This document shows, in pieces, positions 30,028-37,239 of a stretch of 44,416 bases of DNA (within the stretch, counting starts at the first letter, position 1; each line of letters starts with the position of its first letter). The stretch lies in NCBI GenBank assembly GCA_013152385.1, contig JAADGL010000031.1, forward strand, positions 1 to 44,416. The letters run 5' to 3'. The notes under the pieces are model-generated. The model was not told the DNA's origin and searched no databases. It saw only the letters and a list, made by a program, of their open reading frames with translations. The DNA comes from Acidobacteriota bacterium (lineage in GTDB: Bacteria > Acidobacteriota > Holophagae > Thermotomaculales > Thermotomaculaceae). The translations under genes and the position numbers were made by a program.

Positions 30028-30405
30028 ATGACAAAACGTACGGAAATTTACAAATGCAACGTTTGCGGCAACATTGTGGAAATTATCGGTGAAGGTGCCG
30101 GCACCCTGGTCTGCTGCGGCGAAGACATGGAACTGTTAACGGAAAAAACCGCAGATTCCAGCACCGAAAAACATGTTCCTGTTATTGAAAAAATTGACGG
30201 CGGCTACCGGGTGTATGTGGGTTCTACCCTTCACCCGATGGAAGAAAAACACTGGATTCAATGGATTGAACTCACCGCTGACGGTGTTTCACACAAGAAA
30301 TACCTGAATCCGGGCGACAAGCCGGAAGCCGTTTTCGCAATCGGAGACGCATCAACCGTTTCCGCCCGTGAATTCTGTAACCTCCACGGCCTGTGGAAAG
30401 GATAA
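30028..30405 (+). CDS. dfx: Desulfoferrodoxin (superoxide reductase, 2Fe type)
   Basis: This 125-residue protein has an N-terminal desulforedoxin domain that holds a structural iron with Cys10, Cys13, Cys29 and Cys30. The C-terminal superoxide-reductase domain has the His4-Cys iron ligands His49, His69, His75, Cys117 and His120 ([10 protein letters not shown] and EFCNLHGLW). Glu48/Lys nearby fit the usual active-site EKH motif (STEKHVP). It reduces superoxide to peroxide without making oxygen, a hallmark of anaerobes. GGAGG precedes the ATG. It is the last gene of the three-gene stress operon, before a strong terminator. Confidence 0.95.
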   Translation: MTKRTEIYKCNVCGNIVEIIGEGAGTLVCCGEDMELLTEKTADSSTEKHVPVIEKIDGGYRVYVGSTLHPMEEKHWIQWIELTADGVSHKKYLNPGDKPEAVFAIGDASTVSAREFCNLHGLWKG

Positions 30406-30440
30406 CATCACCGCCCATCAAAATTATTTCATATTTATTC

Positions 30441-30479
30441 AAAGGGGAGAAAACATCTTCGGTTTTCTCCCCTTTTTTT
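30441..30479 (+). terminator. Intrinsic terminator after desulfoferrodoxin
   Basis: A perfect 14-bp stem (30441-30454 with 30462-30475, core GGGGAGAAAAC) closes a 7-base loop and runs into seven T residues. Confidence 0.92.
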
Positions 30480-30572
30480 ACTCAAAAACCTTGTATTCAG
30501 AGCCTTCTCATCTGATTCATCCCATATCGGAAGCCTGGCTTCAGAAAGTCTCAAACCCAATTCATCAAAATT

Positions 30573-30600
30573 TTGACAAACACAGAAAGTCAGGTATAAT
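30573..30600 (+). promoter_or_regulatory. Consensus promoter with long leader before the PA-IL-like gene
   Basis: TTGACA (30573-30578) and TATAAT (30595-30600), both perfect, are 16 bases apart. Transcription would start near 30607, leaving an AT-rich leader of about 170 nt before the ATG at 30777. The leader holds no small gene I can support but does hold an inverted repeat at 30704-30739. Confidence 0.75.
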
Positions 30601-30703
30601 TACTGTAGATTCTTAACCAAGTTTTTTTACGGATGATTTTTTTGTTCCGGTCTTTTTAACTTTTTCGGACAATTTTATGTTTTCGACGGTAATACATGTA
30701 ATC

Positions 30704-30739
30704 GTAATTATCGTTTAAATTTTTAATGGCGATAATTAC
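30704..30739 (+). repeat. 10-bp inverted repeat in the 5' leader
   Basis: GTAATTATCG (30704-30713) and its exact complement CGATAATTAC (30730-30739) are separated by 16 AT-rich bases. In RNA it would form a weak stem-loop some 38 bases before the start codon; in DNA it could be a protein-binding site downstream of the promoter. Confidence 0.45.
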
Positions 30740-30776
30740 CATATCATAAACCCGGAACCCGAAGGAGGGCAGAAAA

Positions 30777-31280
30777 ATGAGGAAAAAATTATTCGTGTTT
30801 GTCACAGTTATCTTTGTTTTGCTCTGCGGAATTCCGCAGGCACAGGCAAAACACGCTCCCAAACGGCAAAAGCAGGAAACAAAAATTGTGAAAATCCGAG
30901 GCAATCAAGCATGGGTAAACACCGGCCTCCGGATTTATCCGCAGGACACTGTCAAAATAAAAGCGTCCGGAAAAGTCTATTTCAATAAAGAAGGTCAGTC
31001 CGGTGTCAGCCCCAACGGATGGCCTGTCAGCAGTTATTCAAAAAGCTGGCCGGACAACTGGAACTACTGCGACGACCCGGAACCGGGAATGAACCATGCC
31101 GCCCTTATCGGAAATGTCGGACACCCGAATTTCTTTATCGGCAGACAACATACTTTTTCAGGGAAAAACGGAACTCTGTATATCGGAATCAATGATTGCA
31201 CATTGAATGGAATGTATAAAAACAGCGGGCAGTTCATTGTTACCATCACCGTAACCAGAGGGGCACCAATCCACCGATAA
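30777..31280 (+). CDS. Secreted PA-IL (LecA)-like domain protein
   Basis: This 167-residue protein has a clear signal peptide (residues 1-24, with A-Q-A before the likely cleavage). The mature domain matches the PA-IL-like beta-sandwich: WVNTGLRIYPQDTVKIKASG near 46-65, GVSPNGWP, HAALIGNVG near 107-115, FFIGRQHTF, and LYIGINDCTLNGMYKNSGQF near 138-157. In LecA this fold binds galactose through calcium; the IND/NSG region with Asp and Asn could bind calcium here. It acts outside the cytoplasm; sugar binding is inferred. GGAGGG precedes the ATG, and a long leader and a consensus promoter lie upstream. Confidence 0.78.
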   Translation: MRKKLFVFVTVIFVLLCGIPQAQAKHAPKRQKQETKIVKIRGNQAWVNTGLRIYPQDTVKIKASGKVYFNKEGQSGVSPNGWPVSSYSKSWPDNWNYCDDPEPGMNHAALIGNVGHPNFFIGRQHTFSGKNGTLYIGINDCTLNGMYKNSGQFIVTITVTRGAPIHR

Positions 31281-31306
31281 CCTCCAAAAAATTCTCACGT
31301 TGTGAC

Positions 31307-31336
31307 GGCGGGGGCATTCCCGCCTTTCATTTTTTC
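31307..31336 (+). terminator. Intrinsic terminator after the PA-IL-like gene
   Basis: The stem GGCGGG (31307-31312) with CCCGCC (31319-31324) has a 6-base loop and is followed by TTTCATTTTTT. Confidence 0.75.
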
Positions 31337-31391
31337 CCACTTTGCTGCTGTTTTCCTGTAAAATCGGGAATAACATATCATGGAGGCGGCG

Positions 31392-31931
31392 ATGGAAACC
31401 CTGCAGGCAATTTTAACCCGGAGAAGTATCCGCAGTTTTACGGACGAACCGGTTTCGGAAGAACAGATACACCGGATTATCGAAGCGGGCATGTATGCGC
31501 CCAGCGCCAATAATCACCAGCCCTGGCATTTCATTGTCATTAATGAGCGGGAACAATTAAACAAAATCCCTGTCTTTCATCCTTACGCAAAAATGGTCAA
31601 TAAAGCGCCGCTCGTAATTGCAGTCTGCGGAGACACACGCCTGGAAGCCGCAGAAGGCTATCTTGCGCTGGACTGCGGTGCGGCTGTACAGAATATGATG
31701 CTGGCGGCCCACTCACTGGGTATCGGTTCCTGCTGGCTGGGGGTTTATCCCCGGAAACAACGAATGGAAGCGGTAACCGAACTCCTGGAACTTCCCCGGC
31801 ATATTCTCCCCATTGCGTTGATTGTGCTGGGAATTCCCCGTGAGTTAAAATCCACGCCCAAGCGCTTCCGTCCCGACCGCGTTTACAGTAACCGCTGGCC
31901 GTATCCGGAACCGGAAACAGGAAGACTCTGA
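31392..31931 (+). CDS. Nitroreductase-family flavoprotein
   Basis: This 179-residue FMN enzyme of the nitroreductase family shows an N-terminal RRSIRSFTDEPVSEEQ with the FMN-binding arginines, MYAPSANNHQPWHFIVI near 35-51, and the glycine-rich LGIGSCWLGVYP near 111-122. Such enzymes use NAD(P)H to reduce nitro compounds, quinones or flavins; the physiological substrate is not known. The ATG at 31392 is preferred over the in-frame ATG at 31380 because GGAGG lies between the two at the proper distance. It stands alone, convergent with the dehydrogenase gene. Confidence 0.88.
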   Translation: METLQAILTRRSIRSFTDEPVSEEQIHRIIEAGMYAPSANNHQPWHFIVINEREQLNKIPVFHPYAKMVNKAPLVIAVCGDTRLEAAEGYLALDCGAAVQNMMLAAHSLGIGSCWLGVYPRKQRMEAVTELLELPRHILPIALIVLGIPRELKSTPKRFRPDRVYSNRWPYPEPETGRL

Positions 31932-31998
31932 AATAATAAAGAAAAAACGGATATTCTCCCGGCTCATGCTCTTTATCTAATCTTAAGCCTTCCCCCAT

Positions 31999-32730
31999 TC
32001 ACAGGGAACGGCCTCCGTCCACACGCAGCACCTGGCCGGTAACAAAATCATTTGACATGAGAAAAGAAACCGCCTTCGCCACGTCTTCCGGTTCTCCGAT
32101 ACGCGAAAGAGGAATGGTTTCCAAAATCCGCTGCCGCTCCGCATCATCGGTATTTTCCGGCAGAAGCACCGGCCCCGGTGCAATTACATTCACCTGTACA
32201 TCAGGAGCCAACAACCGTGCCAGCCCTTTCATTAAGGCATGCATTCCGGCACGGGAAACCGAATATGGGATATAGGAAGGCCAAATCAATTCTCCCGCCA
32301 CGTCACCGATTGCAATAATCTTTCCCCTGCCCTTCTTTTTCATTTCTCCGCCAAACACCTGTGCCCCGAAGAAAGCCCCCTTCAGATTCACATCCATAAA
32401 ATGCTGCCATTCTCTGTCGGAAACAGAAAAAAACGGTGTGGCCGCAAAAACCGACGCATTGTGTACCCAGACATCCAGGCCTCCATAATGCTTCTCAATT
32501 TCACTATCCATTGCTGTCCAGGTTTCCCGCTGAGAAATATCTCCGGAAAGTACCAGCGGCCGGCAGGAAGTCAAAGCCTCAATCTCAGAAGCCGCAGCCG
32601 CAGCCGCCTCATTGCTTTTGAAAGCATGAAGAATAACCGCCGCCCCGAGGCGCGCCAATTCCAGCGCAATCACCTTTCCCACACGCTTCGCGCTTCCGGT
32701 GATTAAAACCCTGCATCCACTGATTTCCAC
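31999..32730 (-). CDS. Short-chain dehydrogenase/reductase with altered YxxxK motif
   Basis: This 243-residue SDR-fold protein has a cofactor loop ITGSAKRVGKVIA near residues 10-22; the arginine/lysine there suggests NADPH. VHNAS near 89-93 is the NNAG equivalent, and FVTGQVLRVDGGRSL ends the protein. The overall look recalls the pteridine-reductase/FolM group. The active-site motif reads Y-S-V-S-R, so the catalytic lysine is arginine (codon CGT on the minus strand, near 32245), which is rare. The start is GTG with AGGAGG upstream. The reaction is not assigned. Confidence 0.82.
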   Translation of the reverse strand: MEISGCRVLITGSAKRVGKVIALELARLGAAVILHAFKSNEAAAAAASEIEALTSCRPLVLSGDISQRETWTAMDSEIEKHYGGLDVWVHNASVFAATPFFSVSDREWQHFMDVNLKGAFFGAQVFGGEMKKKGRGKIIAIGDVAGELIWPSYIPYSVSRAGMHALMKGLARLLAPDVQVNVIAPGPVLLPENTDDAERQRILETIPLSRIGEPEDVAKAVSFLMSNDFVTGQVLRVDGGRSL

Positions 32731-32821
32731 CTCTGCGGCCCTCCTGTGAGACGTTTTTTAAATAGTATCATAAAAAAGAAAGGGGACGGAACACGGAAAA
32801 GTCACAGCTGAAAATCCGTTT

Positions 32822-33643
32822 TCATTTCGCCAGCAGACATACCTCAATCCAACCGCTGTCTTCTGCGGGAAAATACCGGTTCGCCCCTGTCCTGGCCATT
32901 TCCAGAAATTTCATGCTGCACGTATCCGAAACAGACATATCCGCACAGTACTTTTCAAGCTCCGAACCGCTGTAGCGCTTGATATGCGATAAACCGCATT
33001 CATTTGAAATAACATCAAAAATCTTTTTCGGAATAACCGCTTTGTCAGCGTCAATTTTGTCATTCTGTTTGAGAAATTCAACAATCGCCCAATCGGGCCG
33101 AACCACCCGAACAAGTTTTCGAAGTATTTCCGCGGGCAAATAATAGCTGATACCTTCAAATATCATCAAAGTCTCTTTCATTGAATCCCAACCGTGCACA
33201 ACAAGGCTTTTATAAACGGAAGAAGGGGTTAATAAATCGGTTTCAATAAAAAAAATTTTCGGCTTTGATATATCCCCCGTTTCTCCGTACAGATTAAATT
33301 TCCATCCCATATTCTCACGATCAAGCTCAAACACTTTGACGTTCGGGTAACGCTCCGTCACTTCAATGCCAAGGGCATCAAGGCCCGCCCCCGCAATTAT
33401 CACCTGATAATGCCCGTTTCTGTCTGAAAATGCCTGCTCAATCAAATGGAAAACACCGAATTTCCGATTCTTAATCACCTGGTCATAATAAGGGCAGATT
33501 GCCGCACATTTCTCATAAAGGGGCCGGCCTTCCTCCAGATTCAATCGGCCCAGAAAATTTCTTGCCCATTCGCTTCTGTAACAATCCTGCCCTGCCCAAA
33601 GCAGGACCAGTGCCGAAGTAGATGACAATTTCAACGTGTTCAC
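32822..33643 (-). CDS. Leucine carboxyl methyltransferase-family SAM methyltransferase
   Basis: This 273-residue class I methyltransferase shows the glycine loop VIIAGAGLDALGIEVTERYP near residues 81-100, an acidic residue after it (VKVFELDREN), a second SAM-contact aspartate near FFIETDLLT, and LMIFEGISYYLPAEILRKLV near 159-178. These are the LCM/PPM-type (PF04072) features shared by polyketide and actinobacterial SAM methyltransferases. The substrate is unknown. The listed start is GTG at 33643, but the TTG at 33634 is better spaced from GAGAGGTG. It lies between SDR and UbiA genes, all on the minus strand. Confidence 0.75.
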   Translation of the reverse strand: MNTLKLSSTSALVLLWAGQDCYRSEWARNFLGRLNLEEGRPLYEKCAAICPYYDQVIKNRKFGVFHLIEQAFSDRNGHYQVIIAGAGLDALGIEVTERYPNVKVFELDRENMGWKFNLYGETGDISKPKIFFIETDLLTPSSVYKSLVVHGWDSMKETLMIFEGISYYLPAEILRKLVRVVRPDWAIVEFLKQNDKIDADKAVIPKKIFDVISNECGLSHIKRYSGSELEKYCADMSVSDTCSMKFLEMARTGANRYFPAEDSGWIEVCLLAK

Positions 33644-33691
33644 CTCTCAACCACCACTGAGTAATACAGACCTGCCATACCCGCCGGGCGG

Positions 33692-34588
33692 TTAATTCGC
33701 GATAAAAATACCGGCCGCCATCAGAAGCGGGGTCAGCAGATTAATTAAGACATTCAAAACCAGATACGGAACAATGGCCTGAGTATTGTCCGCATATTTC
33801 AGTGCCCCGCGGCCGGCTGCGAAAGCCAGTGGAGCAGTTGCCAGGCCCAAAAGAGACCACAGCGGCAGAATTGACAGAAAAACAGCGGCAGCAAGGGTCA
33901 GATACGCCAGCAGAAGAAAGGAAATATAGAGCCAGGCGGACTTCTTCCGGCCCATTAGAATCGGGTAATGACGGCGCCCCACCCCTCTGTCCGCTTCAAC
34001 ATCGGGAAACTGGTTCAGCAACAGAAGGTCATTGACCAGAAAAAACGGCACAAAAGATGCCGCTACCGCAGATAAGCCGTAACTGCCGGTAAGGGCCACA
34101 TGGGTTCCGATCACCATAATGGAACCAAAACCGATTCCCGGTGAAATCAGGCAGAAAAAAGGATTGCGGGTAAACCATTTTGAATATCCCAGAACCATAA
34201 CGGCTCCAATCAGGCCCAGAGGAAGCAGAAGCCAGCCCCGAAGCCAGATGAAATAAATCCCGATGGCAACAGTCAATGCCATGGCAAACCATGCGACAAA
34301 AAGAACCACCTCCACCCCATCCGGATTTTCCGGCAGGGTGCCGCTTCCGCCGCTGAACGGCGTTTTTGTGGTATTAAAATCCAATCCGGACTTAAAGTCC
34401 GTGTATTCATTGAACGCATTGACACTGATATGGGCAAAAACACCCCCTGAAACCGCCAAAACGGCCTGGAAAACAGAAAACTGAGCGCCGGCGAAGGATG
34501 CCGTTGCGATACCGAGAAAAACACAAATCGGCGCGAGAATTACAAACGGCAGCCGCATCGGGCCGAACAGAACGGACATTTTATTCAT
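33692..34588 (-). CDS. UbiA-family prenyltransferase (MenA-like)
   Basis: This 298-residue membrane protein has about eight or nine helices. The two aspartate-rich motifs that bind prenyl diphosphate through magnesium are visible: NAFNEYTDFKSGLD near residues 59-72 and NQFPDVEADRGVGRRHYP near 191-208. It transfers an isoprenoid to an aromatic acceptor; a menaquinone-type role would suit the cytochrome bd encoded nearby, but no other quinone gene is in the window. The ATG at 34588 follows AGGGGGG; the longer frame to 34651 has no ribosome site. Confidence 0.8.
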   Translation of the reverse strand: MNKMSVLFGPMRLPFVILAPICVFLGIATASFAGAQFSVFQAVLAVSGGVFAHISVNAFNEYTDFKSGLDFNTTKTPFSGGSGTLPENPDGVEVVLFVAWFAMALTVAIGIYFIWLRGWLLLPLGLIGAVMVLGYSKWFTRNPFFCLISPGIGFGSIMVIGTHVALTGSYGLSAVAASFVPFFLVNDLLLLNQFPDVEADRGVGRRHYPILMGRKKSAWLYISFLLLAYLTLAAAVFLSILPLWSLLGLATAPLAFAAGRGALKYADNTQAIVPYLVLNVLINLLTPLLMAAGIFIAN

Positions 34589-34673
34589 CTTACCCCCCCT
34601 TAACCCTTCTGTTTCGTACACTATATCATGTAACGGTTCCGGGGGAAACAAGATGAAAGATACCGGTTAACCA

Positions 34674-34704
34674 TTGACAGCCCAAAGTTGCGGCGTAAGA
34701 TATA
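34674..34704 (+). promoter_or_regulatory. Promoter of the BON lipoprotein gene
   Basis: TTGACA (34674-34679) is followed by the A/T-rich -10 region AAGATATAA (34697-34705); the best hexamer GATATA is 19 bases away and AAGATA 17. Transcription would start about 25 bases before the ATG at 34736. Confidence 0.45.
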
Positions 34705-34735
34705 AAAGACAGAATAAAATCCCCCCGGAGGCTTT

Positions 34736-35089
34736 ATGAAACGGAATATTCCCTTTCTTGTTGTCCTGATTTTTTCCATCGTTTTTTCAAGCGGCTGCGC
34801 ATTGCTTCTGGTGGGCGGTGCCGGCGCAGGGGGTTACTATGTGGGAAAAGATAAACGTCCGGTGGGCCAGATTGCGGAAGATGCCCGGATTACCGCTGAA
34901 ATCAACCGTCAATACATTGCCGATTCTGTGGTTTCCGCCAGAAAAGTGGATGTGGACACATACATGGGGGTGGTAACCCTGTGGGGCAACCTGCCCAGCC
35001 GGAAAGCCGTAGACCGGGCGGTATCCATCGCCGAAAGCGTAAAAGGGGTAATCAAAGTCATTTCAAAGCTGAAAGTAATTCCGGACTGA
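34736..35089 (+). CDS. BON-domain lipoprotein
   Basis: This 117-residue lipoprotein has a lipobox SSGC with cysteine 21, followed by a glycine-rich linker (LLVGGAGAGGYYVG). Residues 42-115 form one BON domain: DARITAEINRQYIADS, VDVDTYMGVVTLWGNLPSRK and the final AESVKGVIKVISKLKVI. BON domains, as in OsmY, bind phospholipid or envelope components and often serve in envelope stress. Only one BON copy is present, against two in OsmY. GGAGG precedes the ATG. It is divergent from the prenyltransferase gene. Confidence 0.85.
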   Translation: MKRNIPFLVVLIFSIVFSSGCALLLVGGAGAGGYYVGKDKRPVGQIAEDARITAEINRQYIADSVVSARKVDVDTYMGVVTLWGNLPSRKAVDRAVSIAESVKGVIKVISKLKVIPD

Positions 35090-35201
35090 AAAGCAAAAAC
35101 AGCGCAGTCAAAAGGAACGACCGGCAAGCAAAAAAAGATTCAACTCTCTGATGCCTCTTGTCTGTCCTGCTTACGCCCATATGAAATTCAGGATAAAAAA
35201 A

Positions 35202-35291
35202 TGGCGGAGAGAGAGGGATTCGAACCCTCGGTACCGTTTCCAGTACAACTGCTTAGCAGGCAGCCCTGTTCAACCACTCCAGCATCTCTCC
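35202..35291 (-). tRNA. tRNA-Ser, anticodon GCT
   Basis: This is a class II tRNA of 90 bases with the CCA end encoded (TGG at 35202-35204 on the + strand). The acceptor stem GGAGAGA pairs with TCTCTCC and the T-loop reads GGTTCGAAT-like (ATTCGAA on +). The anticodon GCT is at 35257-35255 and a long variable arm is present. Seven T residues follow directly on the transcribed strand and may end transcription. It reads AGC/AGT serine codons. Confidence 0.93.
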
Positions 35292-35301
35292 TCCGCGATT
35301 A

Positions 35302-35391
35302 TGGCGGAGGAGGTAGGATTCGAACCCACGGACCTCGTGAAAGGTCAACGGTTTTCAAGACCGCCGCATTCGACCACTCTGCCACTCCTCC
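35302..35391 (-). tRNA. tRNA-Ser, anticodon TGA
   Basis: This is a class II tRNA of 90 bases with encoded CCA. The acceptor stem GGAGGAG pairs with CTCCTCC and the anticodon TGA is at 35357-35355. It has a long variable arm and a standard T-loop. It lies ten bases upstream of the tRNA-Ser(GCT) gene on the minus strand, and both would share the promoter at 35406-35434. It reads TCA and related serine codons. Confidence 0.93.
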
Positions 35392-35405
35392 ACACAACTC
35401 AAACG

Positions 35406-35434
35406 ATTATAATGAGCCGGTCCGCGGAAGTCAA
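35406..35434 (-). promoter_or_regulatory. Promoter of the tRNA-Ser pair
   Basis: On the minus strand TTGACT (35434-35429) and TATAAT (35411-35406) are 17 bases apart. Transcription would start near 35399, eight bases before the first tRNA. The tRNAs therefore need not depend on dnaG transcription. Confidence 0.82.
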
Positions 35435-35454
35435 CCGGATTTCTGCCCGCTTTG

Positions 35455-37161
35455 TTATAATTGATAGAACTCCTTTGCCAGCTTTTCTTTACGCTTTAAA
35501 AGTTCGTTCCTCTCTTCCTCTGTCAATCCGTCCTGAAACGCTTCCAGCTTTTTTTTCACCTCACGGAGCTCCTGCTGTACCACCTGCCTTTTCAGCGCCC
35601 GGAACAGGGAATCGGCATCAGCGGATACCTCCTGCTCCCTCAATGTCAAAAATGCATTCAAGTCTCTGCTGAAACGGTGAATAACATCCGAAACCCTCTC
35701 ATATTCAATCTCCAGCATTTCAAGAAGAAAGGGATTAACCGGAAGTTTTTTCAACCACTCCTGATTCTCCCGAATCCGCTCCTTCAAGCCGGGCTGCCTC
35801 GCAAGCAGGAGCAGAATTCCCTTTTCCGCTTCCCGAAGATGGTCCAGGGGGGTTTCCGGCCGCAAATCCTCTTCTTTCTTCCGGAATGGACGCTTTGTCC
35901 GGCTGTGAAGCTGGGTGGCAATATTCCGCTCCGGAACCCCGAGGCGGACAGCAAGGTCTTTTACATAGTAACTCTGACGAATCCGGTCCGGAATCACCGA
36001 AATCACATCCAGAATAGCGTTGATTCTGTCCAGCTTTTCTTCCAGTGTCAAGTTTTGAATCATCTCCGGTTTCAGGGTCTGGTTGGAGAGAAATACCGGA
36101 ATTTCAACCGCTTTATCCAACAGCATCATAAACTCTTCTTTCCCTCTTTTTTTAACAAATGAATCGGGATCCTCACCGCCTGGAAGCGTAATACCGTACA
36201 CAAACAGCCCCCCCGGCGCCAGTACTTTGAATGAACGGAGCGCCGCTTCCATCCCCGCGTTGTCCGCATCAAAACAGAGATAAATTTTCTTTGCGAAACG
36301 TTTCAGCAAAATAGCGTGATTTTCCGTGAAGCTGGTTCCGAGGGCGGCAGCCACATTGACCACTCCATGCTGGTAAAGTGCCGCAAAATCCATATACCCC
36401 TCAACCAGAATCACAAAACCGGTTTTCCGAATATAATCCCGGGTCAGATTCAGTCCGTAGAGCATCCTTTTCTTCTCAAAAACAGGGGTTGCCGGGCTGT
36501 TCAGATACTTGGGTGCTTTTGTGTCTTTCTTTATAACGCGCCCTCCGAAACCCACAATTTTTCCATACAGATTCTGAATGGGAAACATCAGCCTGTCTCT
36601 GAATTTATCTCTGCCCTGATCATTCAACAGCCCCGCCTTCTCCATAATTTCCCGTTTAAAGCCTTTTTCTTGCAGATAAGAAATCAGGCCGGACTCCGGA
36701 GCATAACCGATTCTTAACGCCGCCGCTGTCTCAGCTGAAATCCCTCTGCCGCGCAGATATTCTTTCACCCCGCTGCTTTTTTTGAGTGCCTCTGAATAAA
36801 ATTGCCCCGCAGCTTCCAGTGCTTCCAGAATGCGGTCACGGTCACTGCGGTCAACACTATCCCCCTGTTCAAATTCAAGGGGAACTCCGTATCGTTCCGC
36901 AAGGAACCGTACCGCTTCGTTAAAATCGAAATTTTCAATCTGCTGAACAAAAGAAATAATATCTCCGGCAGCATGACATCCGAAACAATGGAACAATCCG
37001 GTTTCAGGGGAAATATAAAACGAAGGTGTCTTTTCCTGATGAAAGGGGCAAAGCGCCCGCATGCGGCTGCCGGCACGGGTCAATTTAACGTAAGACCCCA
37101 CCAGCTCCACAACATCAATTCGACTCTTCAGTTCCTGGATAAATTGCTGTGAAAAAATCAT
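35455..37161 (-). CDS. dnaG: DNA primase
   Basis: This 568-residue replication primase makes RNA primers at the fork. The N-terminal zinc-binding domain has the CHC2 ligands Cys38, His41, Cys59 and Cys62 (CPFH and CFGC). The catalytic core follows with RDRLMFPIQNLYGKIVGFGGR near 188-208. The TOPRIM domain shows VEGYMDFAALYQHGV near 255 and CFDADNAGMEA near 297 with its metal-binding acidic residues. The C-terminal helical helicase-interaction part is present. The ATG has GGGAG upstream. It follows mutS2 by 78 bases and lies in an rpsU-mutS2-dnaG unit; rpoD is not seen in the window. Confidence 0.96.
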   Translation of the reverse strand: MIFSQQFIQELKSRIDVVELVGSYVKLTRAGSRMRALCPFHQEKTPSFYISPETGLFHCFGCHAAGDIISFVQQIENFDFNEAVRFLAERYGVPLEFEQGDSVDRSDRDRILEALEAAGQFYSEALKKSSGVKEYLRGRGISAETAAALRIGYAPESGLISYLQEKGFKREIMEKAGLLNDQGRDKFRDRLMFPIQNLYGKIVGFGGRVIKKDTKAPKYLNSPATPVFEKKRMLYGLNLTRDYIRKTGFVILVEGYMDFAALYQHGVVNVAAALGTSFTENHAILLKRFAKKIYLCFDADNAGMEAALRSFKVLAPGGLFVYGITLPGGEDPDSFVKKRGKEEFMMLLDKAVEIPVFLSNQTLKPEMIQNLTLEEKLDRINAILDVISVIPDRIRQSYYVKDLAVRLGVPERNIATQLHSRTKRPFRKKEEDLRPETPLDHLREAEKGILLLLARQPGLKERIRENQEWLKKLPVNPFLLEMLEIEYERVSDVIHRFSRDLNAFLTLREQEVSADADSLFRALKRQVVQQELREVKKKLEAFQDGLTEEERNELLKRKEKLAKEFYQL

Positions 37162-37239
37162 ACCTGCTCCCGGAAAATTTCATTTCCTGAATTTTAACAG
37201 ATTGCTTATCCAAAGGGGGGCTGAGTTCTCAAAACCCGG

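Noticed and set aside
35202-35391. Two similar 90-base units spaced 100 bases apart, looking like a direct repeat or small array
   Set aside because: Both fold as tRNA-Ser genes with different anticodons (GCT and TGA) and encoded CCA ends; similarity is that of tRNA isoacceptors.
35151-35672. Open frames on the + strand across the tRNA genes and the dnaG end
   Set aside because: They lie antisense to two tRNAs and dnaG, have no ribosome site and no protein-like conservation.
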